64,000 nt of DNA from DAOTTY01 sp964451095 (GCA_964451095.1 CAYVGI010000001.1:58705-122704); one strand, 5' to 3'. Shown: positions 44,940-54,222, numbered from the stretch's first letter. Notes: a model not told the origin generated them from the sequence alone. Translations and numbers: made by a program.

Positions 44940-46388
44940 ATGACGCAATCGCTAGACACCACGTTAACGGAAGCTTACGAGCTGATCGAGGCAAACCGCA
45001 TTGACGAAGCACAAGCAATGCTGCGCCCCCTTTTGTCAGATTATCCCGATGACCCCGACCTGTGGTGGGTGTACGCCCATGCCGTTGATGATCCCGCCGA
45101 AGCACGCCGCGCCCTCGAAAATGTGAAGCGACTGAACAGCGAAACCTACCCGGAAGCAGATGAATTGCTCCAGCAGTTGGGCGGCGAACCCGCGCCGTCA
45201 GGCGGTATACGACGCTTGTCACGCCCGGCACCGCCCGCACCCCCCGATATGTTACCGCCCGCCGCTACCGATACGAACAGCTTTGACGACTTTGACGACG
45301 ACTTCGACATGGAAATGGAAATGGAAGCGGGTGAGGTTGATGCCGCGTCCGCGTCAAGTTCAGGGCGGGGTGGTGGACTACTGGCAATCATCGGTGCGCT
45401 GATATTTGGTGCACTAATCATCGGCGTTGTGTTGTTCTTTGCGCTGTTCCGCCCGGATCCGCAGCCAGACCCCACGGCAGTCGCCGGAGCGACCGTCGTC
45501 CTGGCAACGACTGACCCCGCTGGCTCCCTGGGGGTCCCCGACGGCACCTCGATTGTCGCAACGGAAGACGTTCTACAGCCCGCAACGGAAATCTCGGTAA
45601 CGCAGGCGCCGACCACCGCAGTGACAGCAGAAGATGAAGCAACCACGGCTACCGAGCCGACCACGGTTGCATTCGCAAGCACCGCCACGACAGAAGAAAC
45701 ACCGGGGGGTGCGCTCGGTAACGAGACAGTAGAGGCAACAGATTTCAACGCACAAGGGCTGTCTACATTCGCCACGGAAGAGGTATCAACTGCGGAAAGC
45801 ACGGAACCCGTTACAGCAGCACAGGGCACGGACGTAACGGATGCTGATGCGACCGAGGACGTGACCGAGGAACCGTCAGCTATGACGATGACGACAGACG
45901 AGCCCGGCGTCGTTGATGTAATGACAGAGGAAGCATCGGCAGCAACCGAGGAAATGGAAGCCACAGGGGAAACACCAACAGAGACACCGACCGAAACTGA
46001 ATTGCCTCCAACAGAGACGCCCACTTCATCCCCAACGGCAGAGCCAGACCCTGAAGCAGCCGCACAGGAGGCATTTGATGCGTTCACCCTCTACCCAGAG
46101 TCGCCATTTCGGACAGTCCAGACCCCCGACGGCGATGCAATCCTCGCTACGATTTGCCTGATGCCGCAAGACAACCGTAATGTGTTCCTGGCAGATGGCA
46201 TGGACGCGCTTGTGGACGTCCCCACGGAATTCACCGAGGATGCGGCATTTGTAGGCGTATCTCTATTCGACTGCGAGCGCGAAACCGTAGTGCGTTCCGT
46301 CGCCGCCCCCGTGGATGTACTTGCTGACTATGCAGCAGGTGATGTCGACCGCCGTGAGTTCCAGCTTACCTGGCGACCCGTGGAGTAG
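44940..46388 (+). CDS. TPR-like, single-span protein with a Thr/Glu-rich stalk
   Basis: A 482-residue protein I cannot assign to a family. Residues about 1-80 are helical and TPR-like (AYELIEANRIDEAQAMLRPLLSDYPDDPDLWW). An acidic region is followed by one membrane helix near residues 142-165 (LLAIIGALIFGALIIGVVLFF). Residues about 170-370 are a low-complexity Thr/Glu/Ala stalk, probably extracytoplasmic. The last 110 residues form a compact domain with two Cys (ICLMPQ, FDCERE). A GGAG site precedes the ATG. It converges on a hybrid kinase gene two bases away. Confidence 0.8.
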   Translation: MTQSLDTTLTEAYELIEANRIDEAQAMLRPLLSDYPDDPDLWWVYAHAVDDPAEARRALENVKRLNSETYPEADELLQQLGGEPAPSGGIRRLSRPAPPAPPDMLPPAATDTNSFDDFDDDFDMEMEMEAGEVDAASASSSGRGGGLLAIIGALIFGALIIGVVLFFALFRPDPQPDPTAVAGATVVLATTDPAGSLGVPDGTSIVATEDVLQPATEISVTQAPTTAVTAEDEATTATEPTTVAFASTATTEETPGGALGNETVEATDFNAQGLSTFATEEVSTAESTEPVTAAQGTDVTDADATEDVTEEPSAMTMTTDEPGVVDVMTEEASAATEEMEATGETPTETPTETELPPTETPTSSPTAEPDPEAAAQEAFDAFTLYPESPFRTVQTPDGDAILATICLMPQDNRNVFLADGMDALVDVPTEFTEDAAFVGVSLFDCERETVVRSVAAPVDVLADYAAGDVDRREFQLTWRPVE

Positions 46389-46390
46389 GC

Positions 46391-48007
46391 TTAGGTGCCA
46401 TCGGGCAGGGTGATGGTGAAGGTTGTCCCCACACCCTGCCGACTGCGTACGTCAATTTCGCCCTGATGGTTCTCGATAATGCCGTAGGTCACGAACAACC
46501 CCAGACCTGTGCCATCTTTCTTGGTGGAAACGAACGGGTCAAATATCTTGTCAATCATTCCCTCCGGAATGCCTGTGCCCGTGTCTTCGAACTGGATGCG
46601 GATTTTGCCTACCTCGTGCCAGGAGCGGATATGCATTTTACCGCCGGGTTCCATTGCTGCCTTCGCGTTGATCATCAGGTTCATGAAGACCTGCTCTAGC
46701 TGGTCTTTGTTGGCGGCAATCGTGGGCAGCGGCTCTGCATCTACGAGTATCTTTATCTTGTCGCGCTCAAAAGCACGCGCATTGAGCTTCACAACGCTCT
46801 CAATGATCTGATTCACATCCACGGGTGCCATGGAGCTATCGCTGCCCGGTTTCGCAAACTCTAGCAGTTGTCGCACAATCCGGCTGATGCGCTCAACACT
46901 GCTTTGCGTCATGCCGATTAACTCGCCATCAGCCGGGTTGCCAGACTGTGCATCCTCCAGCAAAAACTCCAGGTTCAGGCGTATAGGTTGCAGTGGGTTG
47001 TTAATCTCGTGGGCGATGCTTGACGCCAAGTGCCCAATCGAAGCGAGCTTCTCCGAGCGGAGCAGCATTTGTTGTGTCGCCTTAAGCTCTTCCGTACGTT
47101 GTGCAACCATGTCTTCCAGGTGAAGGGCGTAGTTTGCCTGCACCTCGTACAATTCAGCGTTGTGCAAGGCGAGCGCTGCTTGCCGGGTCACGCCCCTAAA
47201 CAGCATTTGATGATTGGCATCGTAAGACACGACATGGGATGCTAACAGCAGGAAACCTAAGCGCTGTTCGCCATGGTCAAGTGGCAGCACCATCGCATTG
47301 GGGAACTCTAGCCAGGACAAGGCAGCGATTTCATCAAATTCATGATCAGCAACACCCTGGATGTTGTTCAGGATGCGGTCAATGAAAGCGTCATCGACGG
47401 TAATGCCATCAGTCCGGTGGTTATACATCGATAAGTCACCCGTGCTGTCCAAACGGCAGATGAGTGCGAATTCACCGGGCAACAAGTCAAGCGATAGCTG
47501 CAAAATAAGTGACAGCAACTCTTCTATTTCGAGATGACGGTTCAGTTCCTCGCTCACCTGGAGTAGTGATTCCAACTCGTTGGTGCGCTGCTGGAGGGTT
47601 TCTTCGAGCTGTTTAGCACGCATTTTGCTCCGAGCGCGTGCCAGCAGTTCCTGCGGCGCAAATGGCTTGACCATGTAATCGTCCGCGCCGATGTTGATGC
47701 CCTTTGCCACATCGGACGGTTCTTTTGCCCGTGCAGAGACAACAATGGTCGGGATACCGGATGTATCTGGGCGGTCACGCAGACGCTTAAGCACCTCAAA
47801 GCCGTCCATCTTAGGCATCATAACGTCCAAGATGATGAGGTCTGGATAGAGCGACCGTGCTTTTTCAAAAGCGGTTACGCCGTCGTGGGCAATTTCGACA
47901 TGGTATCCCTCATGCTCAAAAATGTGCCTGAGCATCGTTGCAGCGGAAGTCTCATCGTCTGCAACCAGAACTGTCGGTGGGGTGTGTTTGCTGGGCATAG
48001 GTGGCAC
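46391..48007 (-). CDS. Receiver-GAF-histidine kinase hybrid (soluble)
   Basis: A 538-residue protein without membrane spans. The N-terminal receiver (about 12-130) has VADDE, phospho-Asp in DLIILDVMMPKMDG and Lys in DYMVKPFA. A coiled linker precedes a GAF-like domain (about 165-305). The kinase core has the His in LASSIAHEINNPLQPIRL, N box NLMINAKAAMEPGG, G1 DTGTGIPEGMIDKIFDPF and G2 GTGLGLFVTYGI. A kinase with its receiver first is usually controlled by another kinase. It is divergent from the S41 protease gene. Confidence 0.94.
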   Translation of the reverse strand: MPPMPSKHTPPTVLVADDETSAATMLRHIFEHEGYHVEIAHDGVTAFEKARSLYPDLIILDVMMPKMDGFEVLKRLRDRPDTSGIPTIVVSARAKEPSDVAKGINIGADDYMVKPFAPQELLARARSKMRAKQLEETLQQRTNELESLLQVSEELNRHLEIEELLSLILQLSLDLLPGEFALICRLDSTGDLSMYNHRTDGITVDDAFIDRILNNIQGVADHEFDEIAALSWLEFPNAMVLPLDHGEQRLGFLLLASHVVSYDANHQMLFRGVTRQAALALHNAELYEVQANYALHLEDMVAQRTEELKATQQMLLRSEKLASIGHLASSIAHEINNPLQPIRLNLEFLLEDAQSGNPADGELIGMTQSSVERISRIVRQLLEFAKPGSDSSMAPVDVNQIIESVVKLNARAFERDKIKILVDAEPLPTIAANKDQLEQVFMNLMINAKAAMEPGGKMHIRSWHEVGKIRIQFEDTGTGIPEGMIDKIFDPFVSTKKDGTGLGLFVTYGIIENHQGEIDVRSRQGVGTTFTITLPDGT

Positions 48008-48089
48008 ATCTCCGTGGGAGTCACTATCGCCTGGGATTGTAACACGTTATCATACAATTTTAGCATGACGTGATGGAAAGCGAGGGCAG

Positions 48090-49319
48090 ATGGCACAGGA
48101 ACATCAAACACGTCCACAGGCGGAACTTGCGCGTTCGATCGGTTGGGGGGTTGCGTTTGGCGTATCAATCGCACTGGCGTTTTCTGCCGGGTTCATTGTG
48201 AGGGATTGGGTCGGTATCTCGGTCTTTGCTGCGGCATCCCCCGGGGAAAGCAGCAGTGACTATGCCTTGGTAGATGAGGTGCAGGCGCTGCTAGACACAA
48301 ACTACCTGCGCGAACAGCCCACCTACGCAGAGCGGCAGTACGGTGCAGTGCGCGGCATGTTAAATACACTCGACGATCGTTACACCTTCTTCGTAGACCC
48401 GCCTGTCGCACAGAGCGAGTCTGACGTATTGGCGGGCACCTATGGCGGTGTGGGCGTGCAAATCCAACGTTCTGAGGCGGGTGAGTTGGTGATGTATCCC
48501 TTTGCGGACAGCCCCGCAGAGGAGGCGGGCATTGTCCAGGGCGATATTCTGTTGGCAATTGACGATGAATCCGTTGACTTCCAAATGCGCCAGGATGTGC
48601 TTGATCAGATGTTGCGCGGCGAGGTCAAGCGTAATAGCGGCGTGGACATCACGTATGCCCGTGGTGAGGAGGTAAATACCACTTTCGTGCCATTTGGGGT
48701 CATCAACGTGCCGTCCGTTGTGTGGCGCTTGCTACCAGAAGACGAGCGAATTGGATATGTGCAGGTCTTGCGATTTACCAACCGCACGCCGGGTGAGGTG
48801 GAAGAAGCATTGGACGAGTTGCTGGACATGGATGCCGAGGCGCTTGTGTTAGATTTACGCAACAATAGTGGTGGTTTACTGCAAGAATCTGTTGATGTTG
48901 CCGGACATTTTTTGGATGGTGGTATCATTGTGTACGAGGAGAATCTCGACGGTGGGCGCGAATTCACGGCAAGCGATGGTGCAATTGCCGAGGATTTACC
49001 CATGGTCGTACTGGTGAACGGGGGCACCGCCAGCGCAGCGGAACTGGTTGCCGGGGCGATTCGAGATCGTGACCGAGGTATCTTGGTCGGGCAGCGCACA
49101 TTTGGTAAGGGTACCGTTCAGCAGATTTTCCGCCTATCTGACGAGTCATCTGTGCACATCACATCGGCGGAGTGGTTCACACCCGCACGCAACGAGATTA
49201 GTGGGGTAGGACTGGAGCCGGACATTGTGATGATCCCTGACGAGAACGGGCGCGATGTCGAACTGGGCGAGGCGATTCGCTATTTGAGTGAAGGATTGAC
49301 GGAAAGAGAAGCACTGTGA
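48090..49319 (+). CDS. S41 family C-terminal processing peptidase (CtpA-like)
   Basis: A 409-residue membrane-anchored protease: hydrophobic anchor at about residues 13-38, a PDZ domain (GGVGVQIQRSEAG ... GIVQGDILLAIDDE), and the S41 catalytic core with the Ser in VNGGTASAAELVAGAIRD and the Lys in GQRTFGKGTVQ. These Ser/Lys proteases trim C-termini of periplasmic or membrane proteins. Its stop overlaps the smpB start (GTGA), so both are co-translated. Confidence 0.95.
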   Translation: MAQEHQTRPQAELARSIGWGVAFGVSIALAFSAGFIVRDWVGISVFAAASPGESSSDYALVDEVQALLDTNYLREQPTYAERQYGAVRGMLNTLDDRYTFFVDPPVAQSESDVLAGTYGGVGVQIQRSEAGELVMYPFADSPAEEAGIVQGDILLAIDDESVDFQMRQDVLDQMLRGEVKRNSGVDITYARGEEVNTTFVPFGVINVPSVVWRLLPEDERIGYVQVLRFTNRTPGEVEEALDELLDMDAEALVLDLRNNSGGLLQESVDVAGHFLDGGIIVYEENLDGGREFTASDGAIAEDLPMVVLVNGGTASAAELVAGAIRDRDRGILVGQRTFGKGTVQQIFRLSDESSVHITSAEWFTPARNEISGVGLEPDIVMIPDENGRDVELGEAIRYLSEGLTEREAL

Positions 49320-49780
49320 GCGACGGAATCAAAATTGTCAGCAAAAACCGTAAAGCATTCCACGATTACGAGATCACCGAAACGTTCGAGGCGGGGCTTG
49401 TGCTGATGGGTTCAGAAATCAAGTCCATTCGCGCCGGGCGCGTGAACCTTCGGGATGCGTTCGTACAGGAGCAGCGCGGCGAGTTGTGGCTGCTCGGGAT
49501 GCATGTGTCTTTGTATGACCAGGCGCGGACGTTTGGGCACGGCGACCCGGTGCGCCCACGCAAGCTGCTGCTACACAAGCGAGAGATCTCGAAAATTATG
49601 GTGTGGATCCGTGAGAACACCTACACCGCTGTGCCAACCAAGCTCTACCTCAAGCGTGGGCTTGCCAAGGTTGAAGTCGGGCTGGCGAAGGGTAAGAAGC
49701 TGTATGATAAGCGAGAAACCAAGGCAAAGCGCGACGCAGAGCGCCAGATTCAGCGTGCGTTGAAGGAACGTTACAATTAG
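49316..49780 (+). CDS. smpB: SsrA-binding protein SmpB
   Basis: A 154-residue protein with the classic SmpB start (KIVSKNRKAFHDYEITETFEAGLVL), GSEIKSIRAGRVNLRDAF, and a basic C-terminal tail (KLYDKRETKAKRDAERQIQRAL). It binds tmRNA and brings it to stalled ribosomes. The start is GTG, overlapping the protease stop. No ssrA gene was found in this window. Confidence 0.97.
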   Translation: MSDGIKIVSKNRKAFHDYEITETFEAGLVLMGSEIKSIRAGRVNLRDAFVQEQRGELWLLGMHVSLYDQARTFGHGDPVRPRKLLLHKREISKIMVWIRENTYTAVPTKLYLKRGLAKVEVGLAKGKKLYDKRETKAKRDAERQIQRALKERYN

Positions 49781-49795
49781 CCCCATTTGTGTGCA

Positions 49796-50590
49796 ATGAA
49801 GACCGAGTATCCATCGTCTATCCGCGAGATTAATCAGTTGCCAAATGAGCAAAAGCGCCTGATCTATGGGGCGCTTGTCCCGGATTGGATATTTGCGGAG
49901 CATCAACTGACTAAATCGGATTTCCATGCCAGCGGGCACCCTGCTTTTCGGCTGCTAAGCCCGCCAAACAGCCGCTCGCTTGAAGTGGCGATTTATCGTG
50001 ACCCCGCCGACCAGGATCCGATGCTGTACGTGCATGTGGCTGATGCGTTTAACAACCAGATTATGGTGCTGATGCTTGTCGTCAATGATATGGACGCTCC
50101 CCGCTTTAATACGGATGTCGATGAGAATGGCAACCCCACCCAATTCGGCACCGTTGGCAGGAACATGCCAGCAGAGCTTGCAGCAATGGAGGGTGGGCTA
50201 GCGCCGGGGCAGGTGCGGCAAGGGCTACGGTCTTTTCGCACGCTGGTACCCATCTTCGAGCAGTTTATCCAGAAAATGGGGCACAACATATTTTTCATAG
50301 AGCCGCTGGCGTACCACAACGCCATCATCTTCGAGCGTTACGGGTTTAACTATCTGCGTGGGTTAAAGGCAATGCAAGAAATCCACGAGAGCTTTCAACC
50401 TGGCGGTGAAGTGCACCAAAAGCTAACCGATGACAACCCCTTCCGCAGCCATGGCGCGTGTTGCACCGTACGGGGGCGCTCCTGGGCTATCCACGACGGC
50501 ATCCTGGGCTATCCGTTCGCCGGTTTCCAGATGTATAAGCGAGTAGGTCGGCACGCTGGCATCGAAACGTTCCCCAATGCTGTGTGGTAG
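49796..50590 (+). CDS. Conserved-looking protein of unknown function (264 aa)
   Basis: I do not recognise a family with certainty. The protein is soluble, with YGALVPDWIFAEHQ, PNSRSLEVAIYRDP, LMLVVNDMDAPRFNTDVDENG, and a His/Cys-containing C-terminal part (SHGACCTVRGRSWAIHDGILGYPFAGFQMYKRVG). FFIEPLAYHNAIIFERYGFNYLRG is reminiscent of acetyltransferase-like folds, but no acetyl-CoA loop is seen. I chose the ATG at 49796; the frame opens at a TTG 9 bases earlier and neither has a clear ribosome site. It follows smpB by 15 bases. Confidence 0.78.
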   Translation: MKTEYPSSIREINQLPNEQKRLIYGALVPDWIFAEHQLTKSDFHASGHPAFRLLSPPNSRSLEVAIYRDPADQDPMLYVHVADAFNNQIMVLMLVVNDMDAPRFNTDVDENGNPTQFGTVGRNMPAELAAMEGGLAPGQVRQGLRSFRTLVPIFEQFIQKMGHNIFFIEPLAYHNAIIFERYGFNYLRGLKAMQEIHESFQPGGEVHQKLTDDNPFRSHGACCTVRGRSWAIHDGILGYPFAGFQMYKRVGRHAGIETFPNAVW

Positions 50591-50611
50591 CTTGATGGCG
50601 CTCCCTAAACC

Positions 50612-52942
50612 TTGACTGACGATGTTTTCGCCCAAGAACGCCCATACATTAGCAGCGACGGCGTGCGCTCCGTGCTTGACGCAATTGTATATGCAGAACC
50701 AAACCGATGCGCCCCGGCGATGTTATCGCTTGGCATCGTTGACCAGTTCATCCTAAAGCACGACCTGCCAGCGAGCGAAAATCAGCGTGCTTTTGCACTG
50801 ATGACCATAACCATCGACCTGATTGCTAATACCTACGAGCAACTGTTCTTTGCCATTCACAATGACACACCACCGTCCCCCCAAACACGACAGGATGTTG
50901 TATCGCTCGCACAAGCGGATGCGTCAGGACGGGCAGAATCTTTGCTAAGCTGGTCTGTCTTGTATGTGCTGCATGTCCACAGCGCACTAGACGTCCCCAA
51001 GAGCGATTTGGCATCCGCCTATGGGATGACGGCACGCAACCTGCGCCGTTATCAAGCGCAAGGTGTCCAACGGTTGACGGATGCGCTGGTGCGCCTGGAG
51101 TGGGAAGCGATTACGCACTTGCAGCAGGTGCGTCTTGTTGCTCGGCTGCCGTATGCCGCACGGACGTTGCTGGGGCGTGATGACGCGCTGGGTGACCTGC
51201 TATCCGGTTATCGGCAGGGGCAGCGCACACTCATGATCACGGGGGCGGCGGGTGTGGGTAAGTCTCACCTGGCGACACACTTTTTAGAGCGCATTGTGCG
51301 TGACCCAAGTACCGCTCCTCGCCATCTGATCTGGCTACATCAACCGCGCGACGTGCAAGCAGTCATTGAGCAGGCGTCGAATATTCTGGCACCCGGTTTG
51401 CACAGCAGCACGCTGCGCGAGTACGCGTTCACACACAAAATCGTGCTGGTGATAGACGAGGGCGAGGCATTATTACCGGATTTCGCCGCACTACGACGTG
51501 AATTGGGACATGTGTATGTCTTGTGCTTGGTGCGGACTTGTGCGCAGGTGGATGTGCTGGCAAGCGTAGACGTGCACATACATCTAGGACCGCTTGGTGT
51601 GCAAGACGCGCACATGCTCTATCAGGTTACTCACCAGAGCAACACACACGCCGCAACCCATGAGGCGCGTGAAGTTGTAACCCGTGGCAACCCGCGCGAG
51701 ATTCGAGCTTACGCCCGCCAGTCCGCGTTCCCGTTTGCTTGGGCAGATCATCGCACCCCTGATGCACAGGCATTCATCGGTATGTTCGCCCTGCTGAGTC
51801 ATCAGCGCGTGGTGCAGGCGGATCTCGCGCTCAATCCGCAGCAAAAAGCGCAGTTGGATAATTGGCTAAAAACCGGGCTGTTACACACAGAGCGCAACAG
51901 TTTACACCTGGACGATGCAGTTAAACAGCTTATCTGGTCACGGTGGCAGCGTGGGGAAGACAAAAACGTCTTGCACCACATCACTGAATACCTTGTGGAA
52001 GGTATGGCAGGGGAGAGCGTGTGGAGCATCGCGTCTCAGCTAGCGGCAGCGGAGAATCTGCTGGATAAGCTTGCCGATGTACTATTGCCGCAGCAGGTGG
52101 AGCGCCTAGCGGAGGCGTTTTGGCGCATTGCTCTACGCAGCGGGCGTGTTACGAAGTGGGTTAGCCTGCTAAATAATTTGCAGGTGCAATCAACGCCTAT
52201 TCAGGTGGCGTATGCTGTCCTGCTGTCGCGGGCAGGCCTGGTGGATTTGAGTCATCAGTTGCTGCACGATATTAGCCGCGTATGTGGCATCGCCGGGCGC
52301 TTTCAAGAGCAAGCGGCAGCCATGCTAGAGCAAGCGGTTCTCTTGCGCCGACAAGGACGGTATGCTGCAGCAGGTGCCGTGCTGGAGCGACTGATGAACC
52401 GCTCGCTCCCGGTGCAACTGCGTGGGCTAGTTGACCTTGAACGGGTGCGTCTTCTGTTGGGCGCTGGTGCAGCAGATGAGGCAATGCTTGCCTGGGAATC
52501 TGTGCGGGCATTTGAACCACCAACACCGTCGTCTAGCATCATGATGGATTTGCTAGAGTGCGAACTGTTGCTCCTGCGTGAGCAAGTAGACCAGGCAGTT
52601 GCTATCCTCAACGATCTAGATGGCGCAGACACGTTTGGCTTGGGTGGGCACCGCCATGCGCTGTTGGCACGTGCTTATGTGATGACCGAGCAATTTGCTG
52701 AGGCAGAGGATTGCTTTCAGTTGGCTGTGAACGATCTGCAGACAAGCGAAGACACCTACGTGGCGGCTCGTGTTGCCACGAACTTTGCTGCGCTTTTGCT
52801 AGACAGACAAGAATATAGCCGAGCGCTGGAGATACTCCAGTGGTCGCGTGGCAAGCAGTCAATCAACGGTGATCAGGTGGGTCTCGTTAGTACGCACCAC
52901 AATCTTGCCATTGCACAGAGGCGCATCGCAAACACATCTTGA
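50612..52942 (+). CDS. STAND-like P-loop ATPase with TPR region
   Basis: A 776-residue protein. Residues about 1-165 are helical and include a likely helix-turn-helix (LASAYGMTARNLRRYQAQGVQRL, about 133-155). The NTPase has Walker A GAAGVGKSH (211-219) and Walker B KIVLVIDEGEA (276-286). After a winged-helix-like segment, the C-terminal about 300 residues are TPR-like helical repeats (AAAMLEQAVLLRRQGRYAAAGAVLERL, RHALLARAYVMTEQFAEAEDCFQLA). This is the layout of signal-transducing STAND ATPases. The start is TTG because an in-frame TAA lies just upstream; the ribosome site is poor. Its ligand is unknown. Confidence 0.82.
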   Translation: MTDDVFAQERPYISSDGVRSVLDAIVYAEPNRCAPAMLSLGIVDQFILKHDLPASENQRAFALMTITIDLIANTYEQLFFAIHNDTPPSPQTRQDVVSLAQADASGRAESLLSWSVLYVLHVHSALDVPKSDLASAYGMTARNLRRYQAQGVQRLTDALVRLEWEAITHLQQVRLVARLPYAARTLLGRDDALGDLLSGYRQGQRTLMITGAAGVGKSHLATHFLERIVRDPSTAPRHLIWLHQPRDVQAVIEQASNILAPGLHSSTLREYAFTHKIVLVIDEGEALLPDFAALRRELGHVYVLCLVRTCAQVDVLASVDVHIHLGPLGVQDAHMLYQVTHQSNTHAATHEAREVVTRGNPREIRAYARQSAFPFAWADHRTPDAQAFIGMFALLSHQRVVQADLALNPQQKAQLDNWLKTGLLHTERNSLHLDDAVKQLIWSRWQRGEDKNVLHHITEYLVEGMAGESVWSIASQLAAAENLLDKLADVLLPQQVERLAEAFWRIALRSGRVTKWVSLLNNLQVQSTPIQVAYAVLLSRAGLVDLSHQLLHDISRVCGIAGRFQEQAAAMLEQAVLLRRQGRYAAAGAVLERLMNRSLPVQLRGLVDLERVRLLLGAGAADEAMLAWESVRAFEPPTPSSSIMMDLLECELLLLREQVDQAVAILNDLDGADTFGLGGHRHALLARAYVMTEQFAEAEDCFQLAVNDLQTSEDTYVAARVATNFAALLLDRQEYSRALEILQWSRGKQSINGDQVGLVSTHHNLAIAQRRIANTS

Positions 52943-52967
52943 CCCCCCTGTTGTTCGATGGTATTTT
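52939..52967 (+). promoter_or_regulatory. Promoter of tRNA-Glu
   Basis: TTGACC (52939-52944), a 17-base spacer and TATTTT (52962-52967) precede the tRNA start by 12 bases. The -35 overlaps the stop codon of the ATPase gene. Confidence 0.5.
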
Positions 52968-52979
52968 TGATGTCACATT

Positions 52980-53052
52980 GTCCCATTCGTCTAGTGGCCT
53001 AGGACGCGGCCCTCTCAAGGCCGAAACACGGGTTCGAGTCCCGTATGGGGCA
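52980..53052 (+). tRNA. tRNA-Glu (anticodon CTC)
   Basis: A 73-base tRNA. Acceptor arms GTCCCAT and ATGGGGC pair with one G-T, discriminator A. The anticodon arm CGGCC-CTCTCAA-GGCCG gives anticodon CTC. T arm ACGGG-TTCGAGT-CCCGT pairs fully. CCA is not encoded. Confidence 0.97.
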
Positions 53053-53061
53053 CTTCTCTCA

Positions 53062-53086
53062 AAGACACCACTTGGTGTCTTTTTTG
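53062..53086 (+). terminator. Intrinsic terminator after tRNA-Glu
   Basis: AAGACACCA and TGGTGTCTT pair perfectly around a 2-base loop, followed by a T-run. It starts 10 bases after the tRNA. Confidence 0.88.
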
Positions 53087-53395
53087 TTTTCCTAATTTGC
53101 GAACGATTAGCATAGCTAGTGTGTCGCCGAGGGAAACTCACAGTCATGCCATCCTTGGCAACAGACGGTGCGCGCAGCGCAGTGAGTCGCGATAACGCCA
53201 GTTATTGCCGAACAAGCCAAGAGGCGCGTGTAGTAATTGACAGAGGGAGCAGGCGACCATCTGAATCAATTACTCGGCGATAAGTCATCTTATCGCGGGT
53301 AATCAAGATAACGAAACCATGTGCGTTGCAACCCGTCCACGATACAATGCGTAAAGTAAAAACAAAAACTGTACTCAACTCTCGGGGAAGAGACC
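53087..53395. other. Gene-free 309-base stretch with clustered hairpins
   Basis: No credible ORF. It contains three inverted repeats: GCGATAAC/GTTATTGC (53189-53196, 53201-53208), AGTAATTGA/TCAATTACT (53232-53240, 53266-53274) and GCGATAAG/CTTATCGC (53277-53284, 53289-53296). A -10-like TACAAT at 53343-53348 lacks a good -35. It could hold a small RNA or the structured leader of the SH3b gene at 53396; I match it to no known RNA family. Confidence 0.45.
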
Positions 53396-54208
53396 GTGTC
53401 TCATAATCTCGCAATTGCTGGCGCCGTATCACTGGCGCTGTATCTGCTCATCAGCGTCATTCAGGCGTTTCGCCGTGGCGGCAAAGTTGGCTGCCTGGGT
53501 AACTTTCTGACGTTTGTGGGTATTCTGCTCATGCTCGGCAGCTTGATTTTAGGCGCGGGCAACGATGAACCAAACCCACTGACTCGTCCGATTATCCTGG
53601 GCAGTGGCGCAGTGGTCGCAGTAGTCAGCCTTGTTGTTTACATCATGGAACGCCGCAAAGATGAATTCCAACCGATGTTTTCCAGGGGTGCCCTGGGTTT
53701 AGCAACCGGGATCATCCTCTTGATCATGTCTTTCTTCGTGCCCATCATCCCGCAGGCGATTTTCCCGCTGCCAACCTCCACTCCGATTTCTGTTGGCTTG
53801 GAAAACGCGACCACCATTGCCAGTAACATTGTTCCCACGGCAGCAAATGATGATGTGACGGCAACACCGCGCCTTACACTGACGCCGACGATCACACGCA
53901 CCCCACTGCCAAGCCCATCTCCGACGCGCACACGACGCGCGTACGAACCGCCGACGATTAGCCCCACACCGGAGCAAGAGACCGTCGCTGAGGAGTGCGA
54001 TGCACGCGTTACCGTAAACCTGAACGTGCGCAGCGAGCCGACAACAGAATCGGAAATTGTGGCCATCATCCCGGAGGGACGCTTTGTGCGCATCTTGGGG
54101 CGTGGCAACGAGGACAATAGCGATTGGTGGCGCACACAATACGAAGGTGAACTCGGTTGGGTATTTGGCGATCTACTCGAACTTGATCCCATCTGCTTGT
54201 CAAGTTAG
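53396..54208 (+). CDS. Four-helix membrane protein with SH3b domain
   Basis: A 270-residue protein. Four hydrophobic helices (about residues 3-22, 30-54, 62-81 and 96-122), then a Thr/Pro/Ser-rich linker (about 125-195), and a bacterial SH3 domain (about 200-265) with RVTVNLNVRSEPTTESEIVAIIPEGRFVRILGR and WWRTQYEGELGWVFGDLL. SH3b domains bind peptidoglycan or peptides outside the membrane. The start is GTG, preceded by a GGGGAAGAG-type ribosome site. It precedes the YigZ fragment by 14 bases. Confidence 0.85.
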   Translation: MSHNLAIAGAVSLALYLLISVIQAFRRGGKVGCLGNFLTFVGILLMLGSLILGAGNDEPNPLTRPIILGSGAVVAVVSLVVYIMERRKDEFQPMFSRGALGLATGIILLIMSFFVPIIPQAIFPLPTSTPISVGLENATTIASNIVPTAANDDVTATPRLTLTPTITRTPLPSPSPTRTRRAYEPPTISPTPEQETVAEECDARVTVNLNVRSEPTTESEIVAIIPEGRFVRILGRGNEDNSDWWRTQYEGELGWVFGDLLELDPICLSS

Positions 54209-54222
54209 TAGACCTGCTGACG

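Noticed and set aside
45146..46087. 313-residue minus-strand ORF rich in Ser and Val
   Set aside because: It is the antisense image of the Thr/Glu-rich stalk of the gene at 44940-46388, where the biased composition removes stops.
52887..53147. Minus-strand ORF of 86 residues containing a GTRTRVSALRGPRP-type peptide
   Set aside because: It is antisense to tRNA-Glu; this peptide is the well-known false translation of a tRNA complement.
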